From Pseudovibrio sp000156235 (lineage in GTDB: Bacteria > Pseudomonadota > Alphaproteobacteria > Rhizobiales > Stappiaceae), in the NCBI RefSeq assembly GCF_000156235.1, contig NZ_DS996805.1:496001-560000 (forward strand): a stretch of DNA of 64,000 bases, written 5' to 3'. The position numbers and the translations under genes are program-made. Of the stretch, positions 27,516-36,200 are shown in pieces. Under the pieces are notes generated by a model. The model did no database searches. It was given only the letters and a program-made list of their open reading frames with translations, and was not told the DNA's origin. Numbering within the stretch: position 1 is the stretch's first letter; every line of letters starts with the position of its first letter.

Positions 27516-28853
27516 ATGCCAATCAACATTTTGATGCCTGCGCTTTCTCCAACCATGGAAGAAGGCAATCTGGCCAAGTGGCTGGTTAAAGAAGGTGACG
27601 CGATTTCTGCAGGCGACGTGATTGCAGAGATTGAGACCGACAAAGCGACCATGGAAGTGGAAGCTGTCGATGAAGGCACCATCGGTAAGATCATGGTTGC
27701 TGAAGGAACCGAAGGCGTGAAGGTGAATGCACCGATCGCGATCCTTTTGGAAGAGGGCGAAGACGCTTCTGCAATGGACGCAGCACCAGCTGCGGCACCT
27801 GCACCAGCAGCGGCGGCTCCTCAGGCTCCTGCAACACCAGCTGCGCCTGCGGCTGCGGCGGCTCCTGCACCAGCTCCAGCGGCTCCGGTTGCTGCTTCTG
27901 GTGAGCGCGTGTTCTCTTCTCCTCTGGCGCGCCGTCTGGCGAAACAGAATGGTCTGGACATCGCGCTGATCAACGGCACCGGCCCACATGGCCGCGTTGT
28001 GAAGCGTGACGTTGAAGCTGCGATTGCTGCTGGCACCGGTAAAGCGGAAGCTGCGCCCAAGGCTGCGGAAGCTCCAAAAGCGGCAGAGGCTCCAAAGGCT
28101 GCACCTGCTGGTGCATCTGATGAGCAGACCCTCAAGCTGTTTGAGGAAGGCTCTTACGATCTGGTTCCTCACGATGGCATGCGCAAGGTTATTGCGAAGC
28201 GCCTGACAGAATCCAAGCAGACCGTTCCACACTTCTACCTGACTGTAGAGTGTGAGCTGGATGCTCTGCTGGCTCTGCGTGCTCAGCTGAACTCTTCCGC
28301 TCCAACTGACGCTGATGGCAAGCCTGCTTACAAGCTGTCCGTCAACGACATGATCATCAAGGCGCATGCGCTGGCACTGAAAGCAATTCCAGCTGCAAAC
28401 GCATCCTACCTTGAGAGCGGCATGGTTATGCATAAGCATGCTGACGTTGGTGTTGCTGTTTCCATCGATGGTGGCCTGATCACTCCGATCATCCGCCGCG
28501 CTGAAGAGAAAACGCTCTCCACCATCTCCATCGAGATGAAAGATCTGGCGAAGCGTGCTCGTGAGCGCAAGCTGGCTCCAACCGAATTCCAGGGCGGTAC
28601 GACTTCCGTTTCCAACCTTGGCATGTTCGGCGTGAAGGAATTTGCGGCGGTGATCAACCCACCACACGCAACCATCCTTGCTGTTGGCGCTGGTCAGAAG
28701 CGTCCGGTTGTGAAGGGCGATGAGATCGTTCCTGCGACTGTGATGTCTGTGACCCTTTCCACTGACCACCGCGCGGTGGACGGTGCGCTGGGTGCAGAAC
28801 TTCTGCAGGCCTTCAAAGGCTACATCGAAAACCCGATGTCCATGCTGGTTTAA
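27516..28853 (+). CDS. pdhC: Dihydrolipoamide acetyltransferase (E2 of pyruvate dehydrogenase)
   Basis: Core acetyltransferase passing acetyl groups from lipoate to CoA; 445 residues. The ATG at 27516 follows TTGGAGA. The order is one lipoyl domain (Lys43 in ETDKATMEV), an Ala/Pro linker, a peripheral subunit-binding domain (about 132-168, SPLARRLAKQNGLD), a second Ala/Lys/Pro linker, and a catalytic domain ending with the active-site DHRAVDGA. The start is 16 nt past pdhB, so the genes are co-transcribed. Confidence 0.97.
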   Translation: MPINILMPALSPTMEEGNLAKWLVKEGDAISAGDVIAEIETDKATMEVEAVDEGTIGKIMVAEGTEGVKVNAPIAILLEEGEDASAMDAAPAAAPAPAAAAPQAPATPAAPAAAAAPAPAPAAPVAASGERVFSSPLARRLAKQNGLDIALINGTGPHGRVVKRDVEAAIAAGTGKAEAAPKAAEAPKAAEAPKAAPAGASDEQTLKLFEEGSYDLVPHDGMRKVIAKRLTESKQTVPHFYLTVECELDALLALRAQLNSSAPTDADGKPAYKLSVNDMIIKAHALALKAIPAANASYLESGMVMHKHADVGVAVSIDGGLITPIIRRAEEKTLSTISIEMKDLAKRARERKLAPTEFQGGTTSVSNLGMFGVKEFAAVINPPHATILAVGAGQKRPVVKGDEIVPATVMSVTLSTDHRAVDGALGAELLQAFKGYIENPMSMLV

Positions 28854-28862
28854 TCAGGGTGT

Positions 28863-28901
28863 ACCGGCGGAAAGCAGGAAACCCCTGCTTTTTTCGCCGG
28901 T
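28863..28901 (+). terminator. Terminator after pdhC with clamped outer stem
   Basis: AAAGCAGG/CCTGCTTT (28871-28878 with 28884-28891) runs into six T. An outer stem ACCGGCG/CGCCGGT (28863-28869 with 28895-28901) encloses it. It would separate pdhABC from the glycosyltransferase and lpdA. Confidence 0.8.
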
Positions 28902-28973
28902 AAATCCAAGTGGTAGGTGTGAGCAAATAGAGTGGAGTAAGCTGAAGACCGTTTGAGCAAGGAGACCTGATCA

Positions 28974-29837
28974 ATGGTCAAAGTTGTCGATGGTTTCACG
29001 TTTTTCAACGAACTCGATACCCTAGAAATTCGCCTTGGCGAACTGTTTGATGTGGTAGATGAGTTCATTCTTGTAGAGGCAACCAAGACCTTTACGGGAG
29101 CCGAAAAACCTCTCTACTTTGCTGATAACAAGTCGCGGTTTGCACCGTTCTTAAGCAAGATCCGACACGTGATCGTGGAGGATATGCCGCAGAACCCGCA
29201 GAGCGCCTGGTCGAGGGAGTACCACCAACGCGACAGCATAGAGCGCGGCCTTAAAGACCTTGCGGTCAATGATCTGATCCTTGTGTCCGACGTGGATGAA
29301 ATTCCAAAGCCGGATGTTTTGCTCAGAGTTAAAAATGACCCCAAGAGTTCGAAGAGCCTGACATTCTTTGGCGCTGATATTTTCCGCTACAGACTGAACT
29401 TTAAAGATGATGTCTCGGATTTTACCTCCTGCCCAAGAATGATCGGTGCGATGTTTTTCAAGGGAGCTCAGGCTTTGCGGCGTGAGCGGGCTTATCAAAG
29501 CAAAAGTCTCCATCCTGTTCTCGAGACTGCTTTGTGGCACTGGAAAGCTCTCACACGGCACAGCCGACCTATGCGACGTCAACTGCTTCGTTCTTCCAGC
29601 TGGCATTTCAGCTTTCTGGGGGACATGGAGAAGGTGGTTACAAAACTCGAGGCTTACTCGCACACCGAACACATGAATGATGCCTATCTGGGCCGTGCGC
29701 AACGAACGCTGGACCGTCTGGATGCGGGCGATGGCAGAGGAAAGCTGGTCACCAAGGACAGCGGAGAACTGCCCGACTACGTTTTGGAGAATTTTGCGAA
29801 GTTCTCCCACCTTTATGTGGAGCCTCAAGCTCCTTGA
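28974..29837 (+). CDS. Glycosyltransferase family 17 protein
   Basis: Probable glycosyltransferase of 287 residues. The start MVKVVDGFTFFNELDTLEIR and the following LVEATKTFTG, with the SDVDEIP acidic motif, match the GT17 family, related to the eukaryotic beta-1,4-N-acetylglucosaminyltransferase that bisects N-glycans. Bacterial members are linked to surface polysaccharides. The ATG at 28974 follows AAGGAG. There is no signal peptide or membrane segment. It sits between pdhC and lpdA, an unexpected place; lpdA begins 24 nt after it, so it may be co-transcribed with lpdA. Donor and acceptor are unknown. Confidence 0.85.
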   Translation: MVKVVDGFTFFNELDTLEIRLGELFDVVDEFILVEATKTFTGAEKPLYFADNKSRFAPFLSKIRHVIVEDMPQNPQSAWSREYHQRDSIERGLKDLAVNDLILVSDVDEIPKPDVLLRVKNDPKSSKSLTFFGADIFRYRLNFKDDVSDFTSCPRMIGAMFFKGAQALRRERAYQSKSLHPVLETALWHWKALTRHSRPMRRQLLRSSSWHFSFLGDMEKVVTKLEAYSHTEHMNDAYLGRAQRTLDRLDAGDGRGKLVTKDSGELPDYVLENFAKFSHLYVEPQAP

Positions 29838-29861
29838 GGCCGATTTGGCGAGGTTAAATAG

Positions 29862-31304
29862 ATGAGTGGCAACGCCTACGACGTGATTATCATTGGTTCT
29901 GGTCCTGGTGGCTATGTAACCGCAATCCGCTCCGCGCAGCTTGGTTTCAAGACCGCGATTGTTGAGCGTGAACATATGGGCGGTATCTGCCTGAACTGGG
30001 GCTGTATCCCAACCAAGGCGCTGCTGCGTTCTGCTGAGATCTACCACTACATGCAGCATGGCAAGGACTACGGTCTTTCCGCTGAAGGCGTGAGCTTTGA
30101 TGCTGCTGCTGTTGTGAAGCGCTCCCGTGGTGTTTCCGGTCAGCTCAATGGCGGTATCGGCTTCCTGATGAAGAAGAACAAAGTGGACATCATCTGGGGT
30201 GAAGCAAAACTCACCAAGCCGGGTGAGATCGCTGTTGGTCCTTCTTCCAAAGACGCTATGCAGCCTCAGCACCCAACTCCAAAGGGTGTGAAAGGTCACG
30301 GTTCTTACTCCGCCAAGCACATCATTGTTGCAACAGGTGCGAAGCCACGTGTGATCCCAGGTCTTGAGCCTGACAAGGAAAACATCTGGACCTACTTTGA
30401 GGCGATGGTTCCGGAAAAGATGCCGAAGTCCCTCATCGTGATGGGTTCCGGCGCGATCGGTATCGAGTTTGCATCCTTCTACAAAACAATGGGCGCTGAT
30501 GTGACCGTTGTTGAGATGATGCCAACCATCATGCCGGTTGAAGATCCTGAAATCTCCGCGATTGCGAAAAAGCAGATGGAGAAGCAGGGTATCAAGTTCG
30601 TCATGGAAGCAAAGGTTTCCAAGGTCGTTAAAGGCAAAGGGCAGGTGACTGCTACCATTGAGACCAAAGACGGCAAGGCGCAGGAAATCACCGCTGAGAA
30701 GCTGATTTCTGCTGTTGGCGTTGTTGGTAACATTGAGAACCTCGGCCTTGAAGCTCTTGGCATCAAGACTGACCGTGGTTGCATCGTGACTGACGAGTTC
30801 AGCCGCACCAATGTTCCTGGCATCTATGCAATCGGTGACGTTGCTGGTCCTCCAATGCTGGCGCACAAGGCTGAGCATGAAGGCGTGATCTGCATCGAGA
30901 AGATCTCCGGCCTTGACGCTCATCCAATGAAGCGTGACCAGATTCCTGGTTGTACCTACTGTAACCCGCAGGTTGCTTCTGTTGGTCTGACCGAGCAGAA
31001 AGCAAAAGACGCTGGTTATGAGGTTCGCGTTGGCCGCTTCCCATTTATGGGTAACGGTAAGGCGATCGCTCTTGGCGAGCCGGAAGGTCTTGTGAAGACT
31101 GTGTTTGACAACAAGACTGGTCAGCTGCTGGGTGCGCACATGGTTGGCGCTGAAGTGACCGAGCTCATTCAGGGCTTCGTTGTTGCGATGGGTCTTGAGA
31201 CCACCGAAGAAGAGCTGATGCACACCTGCTTCCCGCATCCAACCCTTTCCGAAATGATGAAGGAAAGTGTTCTGGACGCCTACGGCCGTGCTCTGAATAT
31301 GTAA
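29862..31304 (+). CDS. lpdA: Dihydrolipoyl dehydrogenase (E3)
   Basis: FAD enzyme that reoxidises dihydrolipoamide of the E2 component, making NADH; 480 residues. The N-terminal FAD fingerprint is IIIGSGPGGYV; the redox pair is C43/C48 in GGICLNWGCIPTK. A NAD-binding fold follows (VMGSGAIGIEFASF), then GDVAGPPMLAHKAEHEG and the C-terminal HPTLSE active-site region. It serves the pdhABC complex and possibly 2-oxoglutarate dehydrogenase and glycine cleavage. Confidence 0.97.
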   Translation: MSGNAYDVIIIGSGPGGYVTAIRSAQLGFKTAIVEREHMGGICLNWGCIPTKALLRSAEIYHYMQHGKDYGLSAEGVSFDAAAVVKRSRGVSGQLNGGIGFLMKKNKVDIIWGEAKLTKPGEIAVGPSSKDAMQPQHPTPKGVKGHGSYSAKHIIVATGAKPRVIPGLEPDKENIWTYFEAMVPEKMPKSLIVMGSGAIGIEFASFYKTMGADVTVVEMMPTIMPVEDPEISAIAKKQMEKQGIKFVMEAKVSKVVKGKGQVTATIETKDGKAQEITAEKLISAVGVVGNIENLGLEALGIKTDRGCIVTDEFSRTNVPGIYAIGDVAGPPMLAHKAEHEGVICIEKISGLDAHPMKRDQIPGCTYCNPQVASVGLTEQKAKDAGYEVRVGRFPFMGNGKAIALGEPEGLVKTVFDNKTGQLLGAHMVGAEVTELIQGFVVAMGLETTEEELMHTCFPHPTLSEMMKESVLDAYGRALNM

Positions 31305-31310
31305 ATCAAA

Positions 31311-31350
31311 TCCCTCTCACTGGAATTTTACCAGTGAGAGGGACTTAATT
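31311..31350 (+). terminator. Intrinsic terminator after lpdA
   Basis: A perfect 13-bp stem TCCCTCTCACTGG/CCAGTGAGAGGGA with a seven-base loop, followed by CTTAATTTTT. Confidence 0.9.
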
Positions 31351-31389
31351 TTTCGCGGGTACTCTTCTTTTTAAAAAAGGAGAAGACCC

Positions 31390-31668
31390 GTGGACTTTAT
31401 GAACTCTATCATCTGGCTGGTAACGTCAGCAGTTTGTGCCGTGATTGCGACCTTGCTGGTGATGTTCACTGTTGGCGGTGAATTCGCCATTATCATTATT
31501 GCCGGATTTCTCGGTGGTATTTCAGGGGTTTACCTGTTCGAGTTTGCGGACGTGGAAGTTTCCCTGGGGAATGAGTATCTCGATCAAGCCGTTGTTGCAC
31601 TGGTTGGCGCAATTGCGTTTGCCTTCATTGCAGCACTGATTGGCGGGGATGCTATTGGCTTTGAATAG
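31390..31668 (+). CDS. Small three-helix membrane protein
   Basis: A 92-residue hydrophobic protein with about three membrane helices (residues 7-28, 32-52, 67-86) and a short acidic loop, resembling small GlsB/YeaQ-like membrane proteins only in general look. The GTG at 31390 follows AAAAGGAGAAG; an ATG three codons later is also possible. It lies between lpdA and lipA. No family can be named. Confidence 0.68.
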   Translation: MDFMNSIIWLVTSAVCAVIATLLVMFTVGGEFAIIIIAGFLGGISGVYLFEFADVEVSLGNEYLDQAVVALVGAIAFAFIAALIGGDAIGFE

Positions 31669-31820
31669 GCGTGGTCCTGAGGCGCAGAACTGATTGAATA
31701 CCAGTGTGTAGCATTGAGAGATGCTTCATTTCCTGTTATGGACCACTAAATTTATAAGAGACAGGGACACTGACCCTTAAGGCAAGTGTGCAGCAAAGTC
31801 TCGGACCTGACGGAACTGAT

Positions 31821-32816
31821 ATGGTTACACTGGTAAATACACTCGATCCTAATCATAAAAGCCAAACGGCGTCTGCAGTGCAGGAAAAAGAGCGTCCGCG
31901 CCATCCGGAAAAAGCGCATCGCCCGGACAATCCTGTACAGCGTAAGCCAAAATGGATCCGTGTTAAGGCTCCGACTTCTCCTGTTTACAAAGAAACCCAC
32001 GAACTGGTTCGCAAGAACAACCTTGTGACGGTTTGTGAGGAAGCAGGTTGCCCGAACATTGGTGAGTGCTGGTCCAAGAAGCATGCAAGCTTCATGATCC
32101 TGGGCGACACCTGTACCCGTGCCTGTGCGTTCTGTAACGTGCGGACCGGTATGCCGGGTGCTGTTGACCAGAGCGAGCCGGAAAGCATCGGCAAGGCTGT
32201 GTCTTCCATGGGTCTTGAGCACGTGGTGATTACCTCTGTGGACCGTGATGATCTGGATGATGGTGGTGCGACCCACTTTGCCAACGTGATTGCGGCAATC
32301 CGCAAGGCTTCTCCAAAAACAACCATTGAAGTGCTGACACCTGACTTCCTGCGTAAGGATGGTGCGCTTGAGATTGTTGTTGCGGCTAAGCCTGACGTGT
32401 TCAACCACAACCTTGAAACTGTGCCTTCCAACTACCTGAAGGTTCGTCCGGGTGCCCGTTATTTCCACTCCATCCGCCTGCTGCAGCGCGTGAAGGAGAT
32501 TGATCCTGAGATGTTCACCAAGTCCGGCATCATGGTTGGTCTGGGTGAGGAGCGCAACGAAGTGCTTCAGTTGATGGATGACCTGCGTGTGGCTGATGTG
32601 GACTTCCTGACCGTTGGTCAGTACCTGCAGCCAACCAAGAAGCACCATCCGGTGATGAACTTCCCGACACCGGAAGACTTCAAGGCTTACGAGAAAATCG
32701 CGTACGCGAAAGGCTTCCTGAAAGTATCCGCAAACCCACTGACGCGCTCTTCCCACCACGCCGGCGAAGACTTCGCCGAACTGAAAGCCGCCCGTAAGGC
32801 GAAGCAGGGCAACTAA
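31821..32816 (+). CDS. lipA: Lipoyl synthase LipA
   Basis: Radical-SAM enzyme that inserts two sulfurs into protein-bound octanoyl groups; here it would mature PdhB and PdhC lipoyl domains encoded just upstream. It has 331 residues from the ATG at 31821, with a slightly long N-terminus. The auxiliary cluster cysteines are C72, C77 and C83 (CEEAGCPNIGEC); the radical-SAM cysteines are C98, C102 and C105 (CTRACAFC). The C-terminal RSSYHA region reads RSSHHAGEDF. Confidence 0.97.
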   Translation: MVTLVNTLDPNHKSQTASAVQEKERPRHPEKAHRPDNPVQRKPKWIRVKAPTSPVYKETHELVRKNNLVTVCEEAGCPNIGECWSKKHASFMILGDTCTRACAFCNVRTGMPGAVDQSEPESIGKAVSSMGLEHVVITSVDRDDLDDGGATHFANVIAAIRKASPKTTIEVLTPDFLRKDGALEIVVAAKPDVFNHNLETVPSNYLKVRPGARYFHSIRLLQRVKEIDPEMFTKSGIMVGLGEERNEVLQLMDDLRVADVDFLTVGQYLQPTKKHHPVMNFPTPEDFKAYEKIAYAKGFLKVSANPLTRSSHHAGEDFAELKAARKAKQGN

Positions 32817-32842
32817 GCACTGGTTTGATACTGTGAGATTTA

Positions 32843-32880
32843 AAAGAGCGTCCCGCTGGAAGGTGGGGCGCTCTTTTTTT
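32843..32880 (+). terminator. Intrinsic terminator after lipA
   Basis: AAAGAGCG-t-CCC pairs with GGG-g-CGCTCTTT, followed by a T-run. Confidence 0.9.
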
Positions 32881-32887
32881 GTTGGGC

Positions 32888-33679
32888 TTATGTGCCTTCG
32901 TAGATTGGGGTTCGGCGGGTGATCCAGGCGGAGAGGGCTTCTTTGGTGTCGTTGGTGGGGGCCATGCGGGCGAATTGGTTGGCTTCTATCTGGAGGCCCT
33001 CTGAGATGGTGGTGTTGAGGCCGCGGGTGACGGCGGTGAGGATGCGGGCTGCAGCGAGCGGGGAGTGACGCAGGATGCGCTCGGCAAGGGCGAAGGCTTC
33101 GGGGAGGAGGTCGTCATGCGGGACGATTTTGTTGATGAGACCGAGCTCATATGCGCGCTCTGGGCCGAAAGGGTCTCCGGTTAACAGTAGCTCCAATGCA
33201 CGTTTGCGGCCAGCGAGACGGGGCAGGCGCTGTGTGCCGCCGAAGGTGGGCGGGATGCCGATGTTGATTTCTGGCTTTGCGAAGACGGCACGATCTGAGG
33301 CGATGGCCAGATGGGCGGCTTCAGTGATTTCGCATCCTCCGCCAAAGGCGATGCCGTTGACGGCTATGATGATTGGTTTGGTAAAGTTTTCGATGCGGCT
33401 GGTCATAGCCTGACCGCGTCTTACGAACTCTTTCAATGCAATGTCGGTTCCAGCTTCTATGCTCTGCGAGAACTCGTGAATGTCACCGCCTGCGGAAAAG
33501 GCGCGATCTCCTGCACCAGTAATGATCACGGAGTGGATAGCGGTGTCGTCTTCGATGCGGTCCAGCAGTGCCAGGAGGCGGTCGTTGGTCTGGTAGTTCA
33601 GGGCATTGAGCTTTTGGGGGCGGTTTAGAGTGAGCAGGGCGATCTGGTCTCTGACTTCAAACAGAACGAGCTTTTTCAT
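32888..33679 (-). CDS. Enoyl-CoA hydratase/isomerase family protein
   Basis: Crotonase-fold enzyme of 263 residues, most likely a trans-2-enoyl-CoA hydratase. The ATG at 33679 follows GAGGAA; upstream in-frame codons to 33730 overlap the regulator's control region. The oxyanion-hole motif is AFSAGGDIHEF, and both acidic residues used by hydratases are in place (GGGCE and KPEINIGIPPTFGGTQRLPR). The divergent TetR gene and the palindrome at 33741-33754 suggest repression responsive to an acyl-CoA or related ligand (inference). Confidence 0.9.
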   Translation of the reverse strand: MKKLVLFEVRDQIALLTLNRPQKLNALNYQTNDRLLALLDRIEDDTAIHSVIITGAGDRAFSAGGDIHEFSQSIEAGTDIALKEFVRRGQAMTSRIENFTKPIIIAVNGIAFGGGCEITEAAHLAIASDRAVFAKPEINIGIPPTFGGTQRLPRLAGRKRALELLLTGDPFGPERAYELGLINKIVPHDDLLPEAFALAERILRHSPLAAARILTAVTRGLNTTISEGLQIEANQFARMAPTNDTKEALSAWITRRTPIYEGT

Positions 33680-33740
33680 GGTGTGTTCCTCATGGTGACC
33701 TGGATTGACTTCAGGGTAGGAACAGCGCATGCTTCAGTAA

Positions 33741-33754
33741 ACTCACTGGTTAGT
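33741..33754. promoter_or_regulatory. Operator-like palindrome between crotonase and TetR genes
   Basis: ACTCACTGGTTAGT is an imperfect palindrome of the form ACTnACnnGTnAGT (10 of 14 bases symmetric). It ends 4 nt before the TetR start codon and 62 nt from the crotonase start, where a TetR dimer could block both genes. Binding is inferred. Confidence 0.5.
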
Positions 33755-33758
33755 ATAC

Positions 33759-34334
33759 ATGGCTCAGACACCTCCTAGTTCAACCCGAGATCGCATATTG
33801 GATGCCGCCAACAGGCTGTTTTACGGCGAGGGTATTCGCGCTGTCAGCGTGGATGCGATTGCTGAAAAAGCCGGCATCACGAAGAAAACGCTCTACTACC
33901 ATTTTAAGAGCAAGGATGATCTGGTGGCTGAGTATCTCATTTCCCGGGATCAGCCGAACCTGACAGCGTTTGCCACGTGGTTTGAGGAGGCTGAAGGCGA
34001 TGTGGCGGATAAGACCGCTGTGATCTTCCTGAGGCTTTCAGAGAATGCGCGCCATCCCAAATGGAAAGGCTGCGGGTTCATCCGCACGGCTGCTGAGCTT
34101 GCCAACATGCCGGGACATCCGGCTGTGGTGGTGGGAGCAAAGCACAAGAAAAAGTTTGAGGTGTGGTTGGGAGATTGTTATCAGCAGGCTGGATTGAAAG
34201 AGCCAGAGATGTTGGCACGCCGTGTGGTTTTGTTGATGGAGGGTGCCTTTTCCACCATGCTTATCCATCGGGATCCGAGCTATGCTGAAGAGGCAGCCGA
34301 GGCTGCCCGATGCGTTGTGCGCCTGCAGATGTGA
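33759..34334 (+). CDS. TetR/AcrR-family transcriptional regulator
   Basis: Repressor-type regulator of 191 residues. The N-terminal helix-turn-helix is canonical (RILDAANRLFYGEGIRAVSV, then ITKKTLYYHFKSKDDLV). The C-terminal ligand domain has FIRTAAELANMPGHP, seen in TetR proteins annotated as controlling oxidoreductase or fatty-acid genes. It is divergent from the crotonase gene, with an operator-like palindrome directly before its start, so autoregulation is likely (inference). Confidence 0.9.
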   Translation: MAQTPPSSTRDRILDAANRLFYGEGIRAVSVDAIAEKAGITKKTLYYHFKSKDDLVAEYLISRDQPNLTAFATWFEEAEGDVADKTAVIFLRLSENARHPKWKGCGFIRTAAELANMPGHPAVVVGAKHKKKFEVWLGDCYQQAGLKEPEMLARRVVLLMEGAFSTMLIHRDPSYAEEAAEAARCVVRLQM

Positions 34335-34349
34335 ACTTAAGGATCTAAA

Positions 34350-34385
34350 GAGCGCCGCTTTGCTTGATAGGGCGCTCCTTGTTTT
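34350..34385 (+). terminator. Terminator after TetR gene
   Basis: GAGCGCC (34350-34356) pairs with GGCGCTC (34371-34377), followed by CTTGTTTT. Confidence 0.65.
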
Positions 34386-34395
34386 AGGCCTCTGA

Positions 34396-35349
34396 TCAAC
34401 CTGTTGCCAGTGCTTTGGTGGTGCTCATGTTTTGTAGCCAGGTGGTGATGTAGGAGAGGCTTTCCTCCCAGTTGTCTTCCAGCATGAGGTCGTGACCGGC
34501 GTGCGGCACGATCTTATGGGTGGCCTCATACAGAGCTGCGGAGTGTAGGGAGCGGTTGAAGGGGACGATGGCGTCTTCGCTGGCGGTCAGCCACAGTTTT
34601 GGTGTTTCATCATCCAGAGGTGGGAGCCATTGAGGCGGGCGGTGCTGCATGAGCACCACTTCGGATTCTGGCCCCAGCTGGCTTTGAATGTATTGGGCGA
34701 CTGGATTGGATTGCTCTGCCAGAAACCATTTGGCGGCGATTTTGGGTGAGCGAAACTGGAACTTGTAGCCGAGGAAGGGTGACAGGGCTGTTCCAAGCAG
34801 GTCGATCGTCATTGCGTTTTTCAGGCAATCCTGCAGCACATCGATTGCGGTCCATGAGGCGACAAAGACGGCGGCTTTCAGCCCGCCCACGTATTTTAGA
34901 TACCATTGCACCAGTGCTCCACCCATGCTGTGACCGATCAGGACGGGAGGTCGCTCATGGCGCTGAACCTCGTCAGCGATGAAGCGCAGGTAGTAGCCTA
35001 GTGTGGCTTCGGCGATGGGGCGCTGCTCTGGTGAGTGGCCATGGCCGGGCAGGCTGATGGCGACGCTTTCCCAACCGGTTTCGGCGAGTTTTTCCTGATA
35101 GTTCTTCCAGCACCAGGCGCCGTGCCACATGCCGTGAACGAAGATGAGCGGGGTTTTATGTTTGGGTTGGTGGGGAATGTATCTGATGCGCTCGATGCCA
35201 TCTTCGACAACGGTGAGCTGCTGGAACCTGGCGGTTTCTTCACGGCTGATAACTTGCACAGGGGTATCAGCGAGTGCATTGGTGGTTCTTAAGTAATCTT
35301 GTTCTCCGCCTTCTTTGGCGAGGCGGGATATTTTAAAAGGACTAAGCAT
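34396..35349 (-). CDS. Alpha/beta hydrolase
   Basis: Serine hydrolase of 317 residues, cytoplasmic by sequence. The oxyanion motif FVHGMWHGAWCW, the nucleophile elbow GHSMGGALVQW and a late HAGHDLML with the catalytic His are all visible. The acid is probably in SEDAIVPF. The ATG at 35349 is chosen; an in-frame TTG five codons earlier is possible. The N-terminal 60 residues before the fold are unusual and might be a lid or an extension. The substrate is unknown. Confidence 0.87.
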   Translation of the reverse strand: MLSPFKISRLAKEGGEQDYLRTTNALADTPVQVISREETARFQQLTVVEDGIERIRYIPHQPKHKTPLIFVHGMWHGAWCWKNYQEKLAETGWESVAISLPGHGHSPEQRPIAEATLGYYLRFIADEVQRHERPPVLIGHSMGGALVQWYLKYVGGLKAAVFVASWTAIDVLQDCLKNAMTIDLLGTALSPFLGYKFQFRSPKIAAKWFLAEQSNPVAQYIQSQLGPESEVVLMQHRPPQWLPPLDDETPKLWLTASEDAIVPFNRSLHSAALYEATHKIVPHAGHDLMLEDNWEESLSYITTWLQNMSTTKALATG

Positions 35350-35607
35350 TGGGTTTGCTTTCAAAAAGAGCTAAGTATTAGCGCATAGTGTAGAATTGAG
35401 TTTTGAGTACTGACCAGAGTTTTGAGATTGAAACGGTTGCGTTAGATCGTCGCGGTATATTTGCGAGGTGAAAAATTCTGATGCTTTTGGCTCACTGTTG
35501 CCCGCTGAAGAATGAGAACACTAAGATTTTTCTTGGCAAATCGAAAAAGGTCGCTTAGAGCATCCTGAAGAATTTTTGAAAAACTAGAAGAAAAAGAACG
35601 CGAGCAT

Positions 35608-36060
35608 ATGCCTTCTTTCGAAAGCACACATCGAGTTCAGCACAGTGCTGATGATATGTTTGACCTGGTTGCAGATGTGGAACAGTACCCCCAGTTTGTG
35701 CCGCTGTGTCAGGGCTTGCGTGTGCGTGGCCGCCGGAAGATTGATGACCACCGTGAAATGATGGTGGCGGATATGACCGTGGCCTACAAAGTCTTCAAAG
35801 AAACATTTGCCAGCCGCGTGACGCTTGATCGCGAGGCGAGCAAAATTACGGTTGAGTATCTGGATGGCCCGTTTCGCCATCTGGAAAATGTCTGGAGCTT
35901 CGATCAGGTTTCCGAAAAGGAATGTGATGTGAGCTTCTATATCAATTACGAATTCAAAAGTCGGACACTGGGCTCCATGATGGGCGCCATGTTTGACCGT
36001 GCATTCCGTAAATTTTCCGCAGCCTTTGAAGACCGTGCGGACAAAATCTACGGTACCTGA
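35608..36060 (+). CDS. COQ10/RatA-type START-domain protein
   Basis: Soluble lipid-binding protein of 150 residues of the polyketide cyclase/START fold. The motif VEQYPQFVPLCQGLRV and the stretch GPFRHLENVWSF match bacterial relatives of mitochondrial COQ10, which binds ubiquinone and supports respiration. E. coli RatA, a relative, was described as a toxin, but in alphaproteobacteria a ubiquinone role near lipA is more plausible. It has its own 240-nt upstream region. Confidence 0.88.
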   Translation: MPSFESTHRVQHSADDMFDLVADVEQYPQFVPLCQGLRVRGRRKIDDHREMMVADMTVAYKVFKETFASRVTLDREASKITVEYLDGPFRHLENVWSFDQVSEKECDVSFYINYEFKSRTLGSMMGAMFDRAFRKFSAAFEDRADKIYGT

Positions 36061-36200
36061 CCGGCTACAGCCAGCAGGCTTTGCTTCCTAAACAACTGAC
36101 AGCACTTGAGCAGCGCCTTGATAAATGGGCTGCGGCTTGCTCAGCTTGCCTCTTTGGTGCGGTGTCGCTTTAACTGCTCAGCCAGTCCGGTTGGGCACAT

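Noticed and set aside
26094..28769. Long open frame antisense to pdhB and pdhC
   Set aside because: It mirrors two certain genes, has no ribosome-binding site or recognisable domain, and its His/Arg/Ser/Cys-rich composition is what reverse reading of such genes gives.
29151..31238. Long open frame antisense to lpdA and the glycosyltransferase
   Set aside because: Same reason: it lies over two clear genes and has no family similarity.
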